From assembly GCA_902459845.2 (NCBI GenBank), contig CABPSV020000220.1:1-22282 (forward strand): a stretch of DNA of 22,282 nt, read 5' to 3'. Below, one piece after another: positions 11,346 through 20,250 of this stretch. The notes under the pieces are model-generated. The model was not told where the DNA came from. It saw nothing but the letters and a program-made list of their open reading frames with translations, and ran no database searches. The position numbers and the translations under genes are program-made. This stretch comes from Hepatocystis sp. ex Piliocolobus tephrosceles (taxonomy: Eukaryota > Apicomplexa > Aconoidasida > Haemosporida > Plasmodiidae). Positions within the stretch are counted from its first letter, which is position 1. Each line of letters starts with the position of its first letter.

Positions 11346-11396
11346 AGTCGCCATATTTATTTATATATATTTTTTATTTATTTCACTTTTCTCTTA
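11086..11396. other. Post-gap sequence between the TRM13-like gene and the mutase
   Basis: It starts with four copies of ATCATTA (11086-11115). Then come about four imperfect copies of a 17-bp unit TGTCATTCTATTTTATT (about 11227-11298) and a poly(T) tract of about 45 T. No TRM13 C-terminal motif is recognisable, so this is probably 3' intergenic sequence shared by two convergent genes. A short frame starting at 11125 encodes mainly Phe/Ile from the T-rich DNA and is not credible. Confidence 0.6.
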
Positions 11397-14300
11397 TTAA
11401 CCATTCTTCTTCGCTTGGTCGCTAACATAACTCAAAACGATGCCTTTGACTTTTTCCAAAATCTGATTTAATTGATCAGTTGTTTTTGCCTCTGCATATA
11501 TACGAATCATATGTTCGGTACCGGATGGCCTTATAAAACATCTACCACAATATGGATCCACTTCCTTTACTATTTTATTAATATTATGTTGTAACAACTG
11601 TGGCTGGATTAAATATTGTTCGTGTGTTGGGTGCGGTATAAGTGTAGATAATACATGACTAGGACATGGTAAATTAATAAATAAGGAAGGTAAACGTATA
11701 TAAATATTATGCCATTGTTTCAAAGTCCAATTTAACAAAGCTAATGACAATTCAATACTTATAAAATTTAACAATGCATCACCTGTTCTCTGATTAAAAA
11801 AAAATATATATTTTTTTAACCCTATAAAAAATATATTATTTTTTATACCTAAGTTTTCAGACCATTTATCTAATTTATTTATATTTGCATATATACTACC
11901 ATGACCATTGGATTCAAATAATATACCTATCGATGATTCTTGAGCTAATCGATCTAAATATTTTATACCAGTTTTAGTACATAAAAGATTTATATTAATA
12001 TATTCAAATACTGTATTTTTATTTTTATTAATTTCATTTATTGTTTTTTTCATGTAATAAACAAAACTTGAATTGACATAAGCAGTATATATTATATTTA
12101 TGTCAATTTTTTTTTCTAATATATTTATTCTATTAGTTATATTACCTTTTTCTAAATTTATATTAGATAATATTTTTATTACACATTGAAAAATCAAGCA
12201 AATTATTTTGGATCCATCGATAATGGAAATGTTGTCACTTTTTCTGTAGATGCCACTATCGATAGTATTGTCGATAGTATTGTCTATAGTATTGTCGATA
12301 GTGTTGTCGATGCCGCTGGCGATACCACTGTCTATACCACTGTCTATGCCACTGGCAATGCTTCTCCGGTTACTTCTTTTATTATCATTACAACGACCAG
12401 TACTAGTATCATTTTTTATAAAAAAATAAATTACCCTGTCTATATCCCCATCAAACGAACAACATTTGTAATTTATTTTTTTTAAAGGCATATTATTAGG
12501 AGATTTATGTTTACTATACACATAATCAGCACCACATTTGAAATTCAAAACAGATTTTTCACTTTCTATGTAATTTATTTTTTTTATTTTTTTTTTTAAT
12601 AAATGAAATACTTTTTTAAATTTATCAATCTTTAAGCTACCCACACCGTTCGAACAATCCAAATAAATAGTTTCTTTTATACAATTTTTCTCTATTTCGC
12701 CATGAAATATTTCGTTTAAATAAGTATAAAGATTTTCAAATAAATAAGTATGATAATAAAAATAAAAATTTTCGCTGTTATATGATGTTAAATATTTATA
12801 TTTATCGTTTTTACTTGTCTCATTTATAAAACTAAGATTTGTTTTTTTTTCTGTGTTTGCATTTTTTTCTGTGTTTGCATTTTTTTCTGTGTTTGCATTT
12901 TTTTCTGTGTTTGCATTTTTTTCTGTGTTTGCATTTTTTTCTGTGTTTGCATTTTTTTCTGTGTTTGCATTTTTTTCTGTGTTTATATTTTTTTCTGTGT
13001 TTATATTTTTTTCTATGTTTATATTTTTTTTTGTACGTTTTTCGTTTCTTTCAATAACAATATTACTTCCGTTATTATTACTGCTACTATTGCTGCTACT
13101 ACTACTGCTGCTTCTACTGCTACTTCCGATACTACTCCCGGTACTACTTCCCATATTGCAGGTACTATCATAAAAATTATCTCCCACAATATTATCTCCA
13201 CTCACATAATTTAGATCATCCAAATTATAATCTTTGTCTATGTCTAAATAGTACAAAACCTTAATTATATTTTTATTTTTTAAAAAGACAAATTTTTTTA
13301 AATAATTTAAATCATTTTTTTTTTTTTGTATGTTGTTATGTATATATTCTTTCTTCTTTTCTATAAAACTATGATCAATTGTTTTATCATGAAAAGCATT
13401 ATTTAGAAAAAAAATTATAAAATGCATACAAGGTGTAGTAATATAACACAAGTTATTTATACATTTGTATATATTTACACAATGTAATGCATCGATAATA
13501 ACATTATTCAAATATATACAACTATCTCTTGTATCAAAACCAATACATATATTACTTTTTAATATACTATAAAAATTATTATTATATATTATATCATCTA
13601 GCTCTTTTAACTTATTATATATATTATCATCAAATATATTTATATTTATCTCTTCTTTAAAAAGCTTACCAATAAAACTTATAGTATTAAAAACGATGTC
13701 GTCTATTTTACAATTGCTATTTTCTTTTGTATAATATAAATGATTATTAACAAGTTTATTTAAAAAATCTTCATATGTTTTCTTCAGTAGCCTACCATCA
13801 CAATCAATCAATTTTATTCCATTCTCATAATGGGGGTTATGCGAAGCAGTTATAACTGCACCAACGCTTTTACAGACAAAAGAAGACAGTTTTTTATCGT
13901 TTAAATCAAAATAGGCATCACTTTTTGTGTATTTATTATTTACATTATTATTATTTACATTATTATTTACATTATTATTTACATTATTATTTACATTATT
14001 ATTTACATTATTATTTACATTATTATCATTTGCATTATTATTAACTTTATCTCTTTCTTCGATTATTTTATAATTGTTCTTAATAAATAACAGACCTAAT
14101 ATTATACCGCATTTACTTACAGCGTTCACTAAGTCACACTTACTATTCCTATATTTATCACGAAAGCCACTAGTACCATAAACAAATTCTACTGAATTTT
14201 CAAAATGAACATTTTCTTTTTCCAAAAAGTAATTTGGTAAATGTTTTTCTATTAATACTTTTACTTTTTTATAAAATTGGCTATTTTTACAGTTATCCAT
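11397..14300 (-). CDS. PAGM: Phosphoacetylglucosamine mutase (GlcNAc-phosphate mutase)
   Basis: Interconverts GlcNAc-6-phosphate and GlcNAc-1-phosphate, the step before UDP-GlcNAc formation, which feeds GPI anchors and N-glycans. All four hallmarks of the alpha-D-phosphohexomutase superfamily are present: active-site loop TASHNP at 151-156 with phospho-Ser153; metal-binding DGDIDR near 615-620; sugar-binding ESNGHG near 794-799, the AGM1-type variant that separates it from PGM/PMM enzymes; and phosphate-binding RPSGTEH near 924-930. YGTSGFR near 41-47 matches the family start. At 967 residues it is much longer than typical AGM1 enzymes (roughly 540). The excess is low-complexity inserts: Asn-Val repeats (about 87-122), a Ser/Asn tract and NTEK repeats (about 395-490), and Ser-Gly-Ile-Asp repeats (about 645-685). 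All lie between core motifs. No intron is needed; the ATG at 14298-14300 gives a complete N-terminus. Confidence 0.95.
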   Translation of the reverse strand: MDNCKNSQFYKKVKVLIEKHLPNYFLEKENVHFENSVEFVYGTSGFRDKYRNSKCDLVNAVSKCGIILGLLFIKNNYKIIEERDKVNNNANDNNVNNNVNNNVNNNVNNNVNNNVNNNNVNNKYTKSDAYFDLNDKKLSSFVCKSVGAVITASHNPHYENGIKLIDCDGRLLKKTYEDFLNKLVNNHLYYTKENSNCKIDDIVFNTISFIGKLFKEEININIFDDNIYNKLKELDDIIYNNNFYSILKSNICIGFDTRDSCIYLNNVIIDALHCVNIYKCINNLCYITTPCMHFIIFFLNNAFHDKTIDHSFIEKKKEYIHNNIQKKKNDLNYLKKFVFLKNKNIIKVLYYLDIDKDYNLDDLNYVSGDNIVGDNFYDSTCNMGSSTGSSIGSSSRSSSSSSSNSSSNNNGSNIVIERNEKRTKKNINIEKNINTEKNINTEKNANTEKNANTEKNANTEKNANTEKNANTEKNANTEKNANTEKKTNLSFINETSKNDKYKYLTSYNSENFYFYYHTYLFENLYTYLNEIFHGEIEKNCIKETIYLDCSNGVGSLKIDKFKKVFHLLKKKIKKINYIESEKSVLNFKCGADYVYSKHKSPNNMPLKKINYKCCSFDGDIDRVIYFFIKNDTSTGRCNDNKRSNRRSIASGIDSGIDSGIASGIDNTIDNTIDNTIDNTIDSGIYRKSDNISIIDGSKIICLIFQCVIKILSNINLEKGNITNRINILEKKIDINIIYTAYVNSSFVYYMKKTINEINKNKNTVFEYININLLCTKTGIKYLDRLAQESSIGILFESNGHGSIYANINKLDKWSENLGIKNNIFFIGLKKYIFFFNQRTGDALLNFISIELSLALLNWTLKQWHNIYIRLPSLFINLPCPSHVLSTLIPHPTHEQYLIQPQLLQHNINKIVKEVDPYCGRCFIRPSGTEHMIRIYAEAKTTDQLNQILEKVKGIVLSYVSDQAKKNG
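12845..13030 (-). repeat. 18-bp coding repeat in the mutase gene
   Basis: About ten in-frame copies of an 18-bp unit encoding Asn-Ala-Asn-Thr-Glu-Lys, with Asn-Ile variants at the N-terminal side. The central copies are identical at the nucleotide level. The array forms a hydrophilic loop between the active-site Ser and the metal-binding motif. Confidence 0.92.
13935..14030 (-). repeat. 12-bp coding repeat (Asn-Val-Asn-Asn) in the mutase gene
   Basis: Several near-perfect copies of a 12-bp unit give an Asn/Val run just ahead of the TASHNP loop. It lies between beta-strand segments of domain 1, where a long surface loop would be tolerated. Confidence 0.88.
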
Positions 14301-14822
14301 GTTGCATCTAGCCTTAATAAAAAAAAAAAAAAAATGCTATGGGTGTTACAATTTGAAGTATTATGTATATAAAATATGAACATACATATGTATATATATA
14401 TATAAACATTTACAATGCTTTATGTTTTTTTTTTTGTTTTTTTCACTATTCATGTATAGTGGACAATGTAAAAAAAAAAAAATGTTATGTTTCTATTATG
14501 AACATTTACAAACAGGAAAACTGACATAACAATAAATGAAAATTTTATTTATATGTAAAAAAAAAAAAAATAAATAAAAAAAAAAAGTTAAAAAACCACA
14601 AAAGTACCAAAATTCAACAACACAGACATATAGGAAAGCTATTTAATACCATACAATGTCGCGTATGTATATATTAATGTTTAACTGAATAGAACGAAAA
14701 AAAAATTTAATTTTTATTTTTAGAAATAGCCAAATATAATTAACGTTGTGTGGTGTTTATAAGATTTTATTATCTCTCACACATGCTTATATACATATAT
14801 ATATACCGCGTACTACTATTAT

Positions 14823-14858
<36 letters not shown>

Positions 14859-15898
14859 GGAGGAGGGCATTAAAGTGCTTATAAAAAAGTGAAACAATTT
14901 TAGTAAAAAATGATTCATACAATTTTTAATTGTATTATGCTTTTTTTTTTTTTTTTTTTCTTTTTCGTTTTTAACAAACGTACATAATGCCTAATATTTA
15001 AAATGTAGGAGAAAAAAAAAAAAAAAAAATGCCTATGTAAAATCTTTTTTTTTATTTCATTTGTTAAAAAATAAAAATCTATTTTTTATGTCTTAATATT
15101 CAATAAATACACATACATAAATATAATCAAGATTAAAACCCTTTTTAAATTGTATAAAGTATTTGTTCTTGTTCTTGCTTTTTTTTTTTTTTTTCTTTTT
15201 TTTTTATCTTTTTGAATAAATTAATATTATAATACAAAGACAACATATATATAATACTTAGAATTACTCAAAAATGCTATTATGTTTAATTGAGCAAAAA
15301 GAAAAATAATAACGATAAAAAAAAACTGAACAGAGAGTTATATTAATGTTCTATGCACGCCAGTACATAAGTACCAGGTAAATATATATATATATATATA
15401 TTTAAATTTTTATCTATACATGTTTCTAATTAACTGGAAAAAAGTATGTAAATTAATAATGAATTTCATATGTAGTATATAATTACTAAACTTATTATGC
15501 ATTGGTAGAAAAAAAAAAAAAAAAAAAACACACACATACAAACATTATATATTTATTCTTACATAATAAGCATTTAAACAGTGTACTTTTTTATTTTTTT
15601 TTTTTTTTCTTTCTTTTTTTAAAAGTTGTACGTAACATTGATTTATAAGCTTTAAGCGTTAACTAGCTATATTTTATCATAAAAAAAAAATAAATAAATA
15701 AATGTTAATAATAATAAAAATAAACATAACTAATTATAAAATTTATCCTGTGGTTAGCTTATTCATTATTATTATTAAATTTTGATAACTTTTTATTTCT
15801 TCCTCGATATTTCTCTTCCATGTTTAATTATTTGTTTATACTTGTGGTGTGTACATAACTACTTGATTCTATCCTCCTTGCAACTATAACTTTAACTA

Positions 15899-15929
<31 letters not shown>

Positions 15930-15950
15930 CTATAATCTTCATTATGCTAA
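14301..15950. other. Intergenic region between mutase and L38 (both minus strand)
   Basis: No credible gene is seen. It should contain the mutase promoter and 5' leader (right of 14300) and the L38 3' UTR (left of 15951). Content is poly(T) tracts (14826-14857, 14941-14959, 15180-15194, 15902-15929), poly(A) tracts and short (TA)n runs. The stretch at 15770-15900 is slightly more complex, including TTCTTCCTCGATATTTCTCTTCC, but shows no box C/D pair or tRNA signature. Confidence 0.6.
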
Positions 15951-16214
15951 TTACTTTTTAGCCGCTTTTTTTCCACCTTTTGCTGGGTAATATATTTTTT
16001 TGAGGGATGGTAATAAGGATGATTCAATTATTTGTGCTTTTTTAGCGTCATCAAAAACCATAGTGTATAAATATTTCTTTGTTCTTAGTTTTAATTTTGT
16101 TATTATCAGGTTCTTTCTTTTCTTACTTTTCTTCTTTACAATAATAACTGCTGTAGTATCAGGCAACCTGCTGATTTTCAAAAAGGAACGTATATCTGTT
16201 ATTAGTTTTGGCAT
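15951..16214 (-). CDS. RPL38: 60S ribosomal protein L38 (eL38)
   Basis: Small eukaryote/archaeal-type protein of the large ribosomal subunit. The 87-residue frame begins MPKLITDIRSFL and contains the family's most conserved block, KLRTKKYLYTMVF (about 42-54), followed by DDAKKAQIIESSLLPSL, both aligning with the eL38 fold without gaps of note. Compared with the roughly 70-residue human protein it has about a dozen extra residues at the C-terminus (YYPAKGGKKAAKK), a basic tail, and a small internal Lys-rich insertion. The ATG at 16212-16214 gives the canonical MP-K start. A CAG preceded by a T-rich tract lies about 15 bp upstream on the minus strand and could be a 5' UTR splice acceptor. It is transcribed divergently from P0. 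Confidence 0.93.
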   Translation of the reverse strand: MPKLITDIRSFLKISRLPDTTAVIIVKKKSKKRKNLIITKLKLRTKKYLYTMVFDDAKKAQIIESSLLPSLKKIYYPAKGGKKAAKK

Positions 16215-16996
16215 TTTCGATTTTACTTCTGTATATTTAATAAAAATATAATGTAAAAATTAATTTTAAAAAAAGGGTATGAAGTGATAATATATGTATA
16301 TGTTATATTATTGAAATTTTTGAAGAAAAAAAAAAAATATTATTTAAGATTTATTAAACTTTGTTTAATAAAAAAATTTAACATAAGTAAAATAGTAAAA
16401 AAAAAAATTTTTTTTTTTTTTTTTTATATACTTTTGTTTGTATTTTTGTATATGCTTTATTTGTACTTATGGCTTGTCATCTTTTTTTTTTTTTTTTTTT
16501 TTTTATATCTACATTATGTTATCATATGTATTATATTAAAAAAATAAGAGGGAAAAATTGTATGTAGTAATGCCATATGCATTTTTTATTTTAGAACAAT
16601 TTTTTTTTTTTTTTTTTTTTTTCAATTCAAGTATATTATTATTTTTGTTAGTAAGCCCGTGTCGCATTGCAAAAGCATTACATACATACATATATACGTA
16701 CATATGTATATATATATATATATGCGTAATAAGCACATTAACATAATTGAATATTATACATTTGCACAAAATACGGTCGTATTAATATATAAGTACAGCA
16801 TATTACTTTATATCATTTTTTATGTCAATTTTTACTGTATGTTGTATAACATTTAAAAAAAATGTCGCTGCATTTATGTAAAGCTGAAAATATGGAAAAC
16901 ATAAAATTGAATTTTTCATCTCTTTTAGTATAGTATATACAATTATGCCATGACAAAAATGAGACCACTTATTTAACTATATATTATATATAAATA

Positions 16997-17029
<33 letters not shown>

Positions 17030-17510
17030 TTTTTTTAAAAACACCCTTTTCACACTACAAGCCAACTAAATATATAAATATATATATATAAGCATATTGT
17101 TCATTTTCTCTTTTTATTTACTTTTTATAAAAAAATAATTAAATAAAAATATTAAATTTTTTTTTTTTTTTCTTTCAAAAAAGATTTATTTTTTAATTTT
17201 TAAAAGTTTTATTTTATTTATTTTTTTTTTTCATTCCTAGTTTTTGGATTTTTCATGAAAAAGCTTAATTTATGGTAAGCCCAAAAAAAAAAAAAAAAAA
17301 TATACATATATATATGCAATATACTTATAATGTAATGTATATATATTTATATCGGCAAAGTGATTAGTACAATGCATCATTTTATGTTGCTTGTCATCTA
17401 GCAAAAAAAACAAAAGTGGATCAACAAATGTATATATGAATATATTTATGTATGTGATTTATGTTGTTAAGCTAATACATTTTTTTTGTACATCATAACT
17501 TGTATTTAAT

Positions 17511-17546
<36 letters not shown>

Positions 17547-18295
17547 CATGTGATAACAATATTACGTTATATATTTTGTAATATTCATGTTCTTACATTG
17601 GAAACTTGATGATGTATTAGTAAAACATATGTACATATACATATATACATATACATATATACATATACATATATATACATATCGTTGTATGCATTTTTTA
17701 CATGATTTATAATCTGTTTTCGTGAAAATACATATATAAAACATATACATATATATATTTACAATATAACTTCATGTATTAAGTTTTTTTTTTTTTATTT
17801 TTTGTTCACATTTTTTATTTTCTATTTATGCATAATTATTATTGTTAATTTTTTTTTAGTTTTTGTGAGCTAAATATCTGCTGACAAATCAATTAATCAA
17901 TCCGTTTATATATATATATGTATTTGTGCTTATGTATGTACATATATACCTGCGCGCACGTATATTATTAATCACTTGCTCATTTTATTTTATTTTTTTT
18001 TTATTTTGTTTGTTGTTTTGCAGGTTAAATTGATTGTCGGACATAGATCGTGTACTGCCAGTCTCCATAAACACAAAAACATGTTTCCTTTTTTTACATT
18101 ATAATATTCTTTTTTCTATTCGTTTATATCTTTTTTTTTTTTTTTTTTTTTTTTTTACTACTATATTATTAACTATATACTACTACCAGCTACGCAGTTT
18201 TTCAAACTCTTGTTATTTTTAATAGTGTCTTCTAGTTTTTTAATTTTTTAGTTTTTTTTTTTTATCATTTATTACATAAATAACAGCAGAAGAAA
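16215..18295. promoter_or_regulatory. Divergent intergenic region between L38 and P0 (probable promoters and 5' leaders)
   Basis: About 2.1 kb separates two head-to-head ribosomal protein genes that are normally highly expressed together, so promoters for both must lie here; I cannot place core elements. It contains many poly(T) tracts, (TA)n tracts (16710-16722, 16999-17012) and a CATATA-rich near-repeat at 17629-17682. No protein gene is credible. A TTGATGATG at 17607 resembles box C but has no box D at a suitable distance. Confidence 0.55.
17275..18023 (+). other. Possible 5' UTR intron of the P0 gene
   Basis: A donor-like ATG|GTAAGC at 17275 lies in a short patch of more complex sequence preceded by TTCATTCCTAG. 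An acceptor-like T-rich tract ending TTGTTGTTTTGCAG lies at 18010-18023, followed by an unusually mixed sequence (18024-18080) that looks like exon rather than intergenic DNA. Together they would fit a leader intron for P0. This is inference from splice-site appearance only; the pairing of this donor and acceptor is not proven. Confidence 0.3.
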
Positions 18296-19246
18296 ATGGC
18301 AAAGTTATCAAAAGCACAGAAGAAACAAGTGTATATGGAAAAGCTGAGTGCCCTTATTCAGCAATACACAAAAATTTTAATTGTACATGTAGATAATGTT
18401 GGGTCCGATCAAATGGCTACTGTACGTCAAAGTTTGAGAGGTAAAGCTATATTGTTAATGGGTAAAAATACAAGAATAAGAACAGCATTAAAAAAAAATT
18501 TAAGTGCAGTACCAAACATAGAAAAATTATTACCCTTAGTTAAATTAAACATGGGTTTTGTTTTTTGCATAGACGATTTAGCTGAAATTAGAAATATAAT
18601 TCTTCAAAATAAATCACCAGCACCAGCAAGATTAGGAGTTATTGCACCTGTTGATGTTTTTATACCACCAGGACCAACAGGTATGGATCCTTCACATACT
18701 TCTTTTTTTCAGTCACTAGGTATATCCACAAAAATTGTTAAAGGACAAATTGAAATACAAGAACATGTACATCTTATAAAACAAGGTGAAAAAGTATCAG
18801 CATCTTCAGCTACACTTTTACAGAAATTTAATATGAAACCATTTTCTTATGGTGTGGATGTACAAACAGTATATGATGATGGTGCTGTTTATGATGCCAA
18901 AGTGTTAGATATAACTGATGAAGATATATTAAAAAAATTTTCAGTAGGTGTTGCTAATGTAGCTGCATTATCGAGAGCTACTGGTATCATAACAGAAGCA
19001 TCTTATCCACATGTATTCGTCGAAGCATTCAAAAATATTGTTGCATTAGTTATTGACACAGATTATACTTTCCCATTAATGCAAAATATTAAAAACATGA
19101 TCGATAACCCAGATGCATTTGCTGCTCCTGCACAGTTACCTACTACCGATACTAAACAAGAAACTAAAAAAGAAGAAGCGAAAAAAGAAGAGGAGGAAGA
19201 AGAAGAAGATGATGAAGGATTTATGGGATTTGGCATGTTTGATTAA
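18296..19246 (+). CDS. RPLP0: 60S acidic ribosomal protein P0 (uL10)
   Basis: Forms the base of the large-subunit stalk; it binds the GTPase-associated centre of 28S rRNA and carries the P1/P2 dimers that recruit elongation factors. The 316-residue frame has the length and order of P0: an N-terminal uL10 rRNA-binding domain with GKNTRIRTALKK at 57-68; the eukaryote-specific insertion domain (about 110-185) with the conserved IPPGPTGMDPSHTSFFQSLG segment; the P1/P2-binding helices (about 200-265); an Ala/Thr/Lys/Glu-rich hinge (about 275-305); and the universal acidic tail ending DDEGFMGFGMFD. Codon usage is less extreme than in neighbouring genes, as expected for high expression. The start context AGAAAATGGC is favourable. 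The stop is followed after 96 bp by the first U14 snoRNA copy, so the snoRNA may lie within, or just past, the P0 3' UTR. Confidence 0.97.
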   Translation: MAKLSKAQKKQVYMEKLSALIQQYTKILIVHVDNVGSDQMATVRQSLRGKAILLMGKNTRIRTALKKNLSAVPNIEKLLPLVKLNMGFVFCIDDLAEIRNIILQNKSPAPARLGVIAPVDVFIPPGPTGMDPSHTSFFQSLGISTKIVKGQIEIQEHVHLIKQGEKVSASSATLLQKFNMKPFSYGVDVQTVYDDGAVYDAKVLDITDEDILKKFSVGVANVAALSRATGIITEASYPHVFVEAFKNIVALVIDTDYTFPLMQNIKNMIDNPDAFAAPAQLPTTDTKQETKKEEAKKEEEEEEEDDEGFMGFGMFD

Positions 19247-19342
19247 GGTACTATTTTTGTAATACATAAAAAAAAACAATAAAAATAAACATAATAAATT
19301 GTGATATTTATGTATAAAGCTTATTCTAAAATAATGTTTTAT

Positions 19343-19441
19343 TTGTGAATGATGATAAATATATATAAACCGTTCGCAGTTGAGTTTACACAACGATGAA
19401 TTTTTAATATATTTGAGCCTTTACTTAGATGTCTGACACAA
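19343..19441 (+). ncRNA. U14: U14-like box C/D snoRNA, copy 1
   Basis: U14 acts in early pre-18S processing and guides one 2'-O-methylation in 18S rRNA. Seen: terminal stem TTGTG/CACAA (19343-19347 with 19437-19441), box C ATGATGA 19349-19355, domain A CCGTTCGCAGTT 19370-19381, C'-like GATGA 19395-19399, guide CTTAGATG 19424-19431, box D CTGA 19433-19436. Domain A pairs with the conserved AACTGCGAATGG near the 18S 5' end (one G-U). The guide pairs with CATCTAAG, and the fifth base upstream of box D selects the C equivalent to human 18S C462, the known U14 target. It begins 97 bp after the P0 stop codon. The rRNA complementarity uses my knowledge of conserved 18S sequence, since no rRNA is in the window. 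Mature ends are estimated. Confidence 0.88.
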
Positions 19442-19644
19442 TATAAAAATTATTTTTATTTGATATATACTTATATATATACATACGTTTTTTTGTATGT
19501 TTTAATGAAAAAAAAAAAAAGAAGCATAGCAAAAGTTGTATACATATATTTGTATGTCAACGAACCAAATGTAATTATATATATACACACCTTTGCGATG
19601 TACTTTTGCGTGTGTATGTAAATATAATTGAAAATAAATTTTTT

Positions 19645-19743
19645 TCTTGAATGATGATAAATATATATAAACCGTTCGCAGTTGAGTTAATACAACGATG
19701 AATTTTTAATATATTTGAGCCTTTACTTAGATGTCTGACAAAG
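19645..19743 (+). ncRNA. U14: U14-like box C/D snoRNA, copy 2
   Basis: Same architecture as copy 1: box C 19651-19657, domain A 19672-19683, GATGA C' element near 19696-19700, guide CTTAGATG 19726-19733, box D 19735-19738. The terminal stem is of a different type: T-rich ...TTCTTG upstream pairs with CAAAGGAGAAAA downstream using A-U and G-U pairs with one mismatch. The core differs from copy 1 only in the loop after domain A (GTTAATAC instead of GTTTACAC). Ends are estimated from the stem. Confidence 0.86.
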
Positions 19744-19950
19744 GAGAAAATTTATTTTTATGTTATACGTACTTATATATATATATATACCTACGTTTTT
19801 TTGTATGTTTTTAATGTTAAAAAAAAACAAAAAAAACAGGCAAAAGTTGTATTAATACATTAATACATGTTAATAGTCGAATAGCATTATATATACATAC
19901 TTATGTATATACATATGTATGTATATACTTATTCTAAAATAATGTTTTAT

Positions 19951-20049
19951 TTGTGAATGATGATAAATATATATAAACCGTTCGCAGTTGAGTTAATACA
20001 ACGATGAATTTTTAATATATTTGAGCCTTCACTTAGATGTCTGACACAA
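19951..20049 (+). ncRNA. U14: U14-like box C/D snoRNA, copy 3
   Basis: Box C 19957-19963, domain A 19978-19989, guide CTTAGATG 20032-20039, box D 20041-20044. The terminal stem TTGTG/CACAA is the same as copy 1, as is the 28-bp sequence just upstream. It differs from copies 1 and 2 by a T-to-C change in the extended guide (GCCTTCAC for GCCTTTAC), which brings it closer to perfect complementarity with conserved 18S rRNA. Confidence 0.87.
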
Positions 20050-20250
20050 TATAAAAATTATTTTTATTTGATATATACTTATATATATACATACGTTTTT
20101 TTGTATGTTTTAATAAAAAAAAAAAAAGAAGCATAGCAAAAGTTGTATACATATATTTGTATGTCAACGAAACAAATGTAATTATATATATACACACCTT
20201 TGCGATGTACTTTTGCGCGTGTATGTAAATATAATTGAAAATAAATTTTT

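Noticed and set aside
12640..12665. GTTCGAAC resembling a tRNA T-loop
   Set aside because: It lies inside the mutase coding sequence and no acceptor, D or anticodon stems surround it.
12839..13173. Plus-strand frames with regular Phe-Ala-Phe-Phe-Ser-Val repeats
   Set aside because: Antisense of the 18-bp NANTEK repeat in the mutase; the mutase frame has all catalytic motifs.
17600..17700. Box C-like TTGATGATG as a possible fifth box C/D snoRNA
   Set aside because: No CTGA within 60-120 bp downstream, no terminal stem and no rRNA complement recognised; the following sequence is a CATATA repeat.
18034..18222. Frame starting MSDIDRVLPVS ahead of P0
   Set aside because: It runs into poly-Phe from a T-tract and starts at a non-ATG codon; more likely P0 leader sequence.
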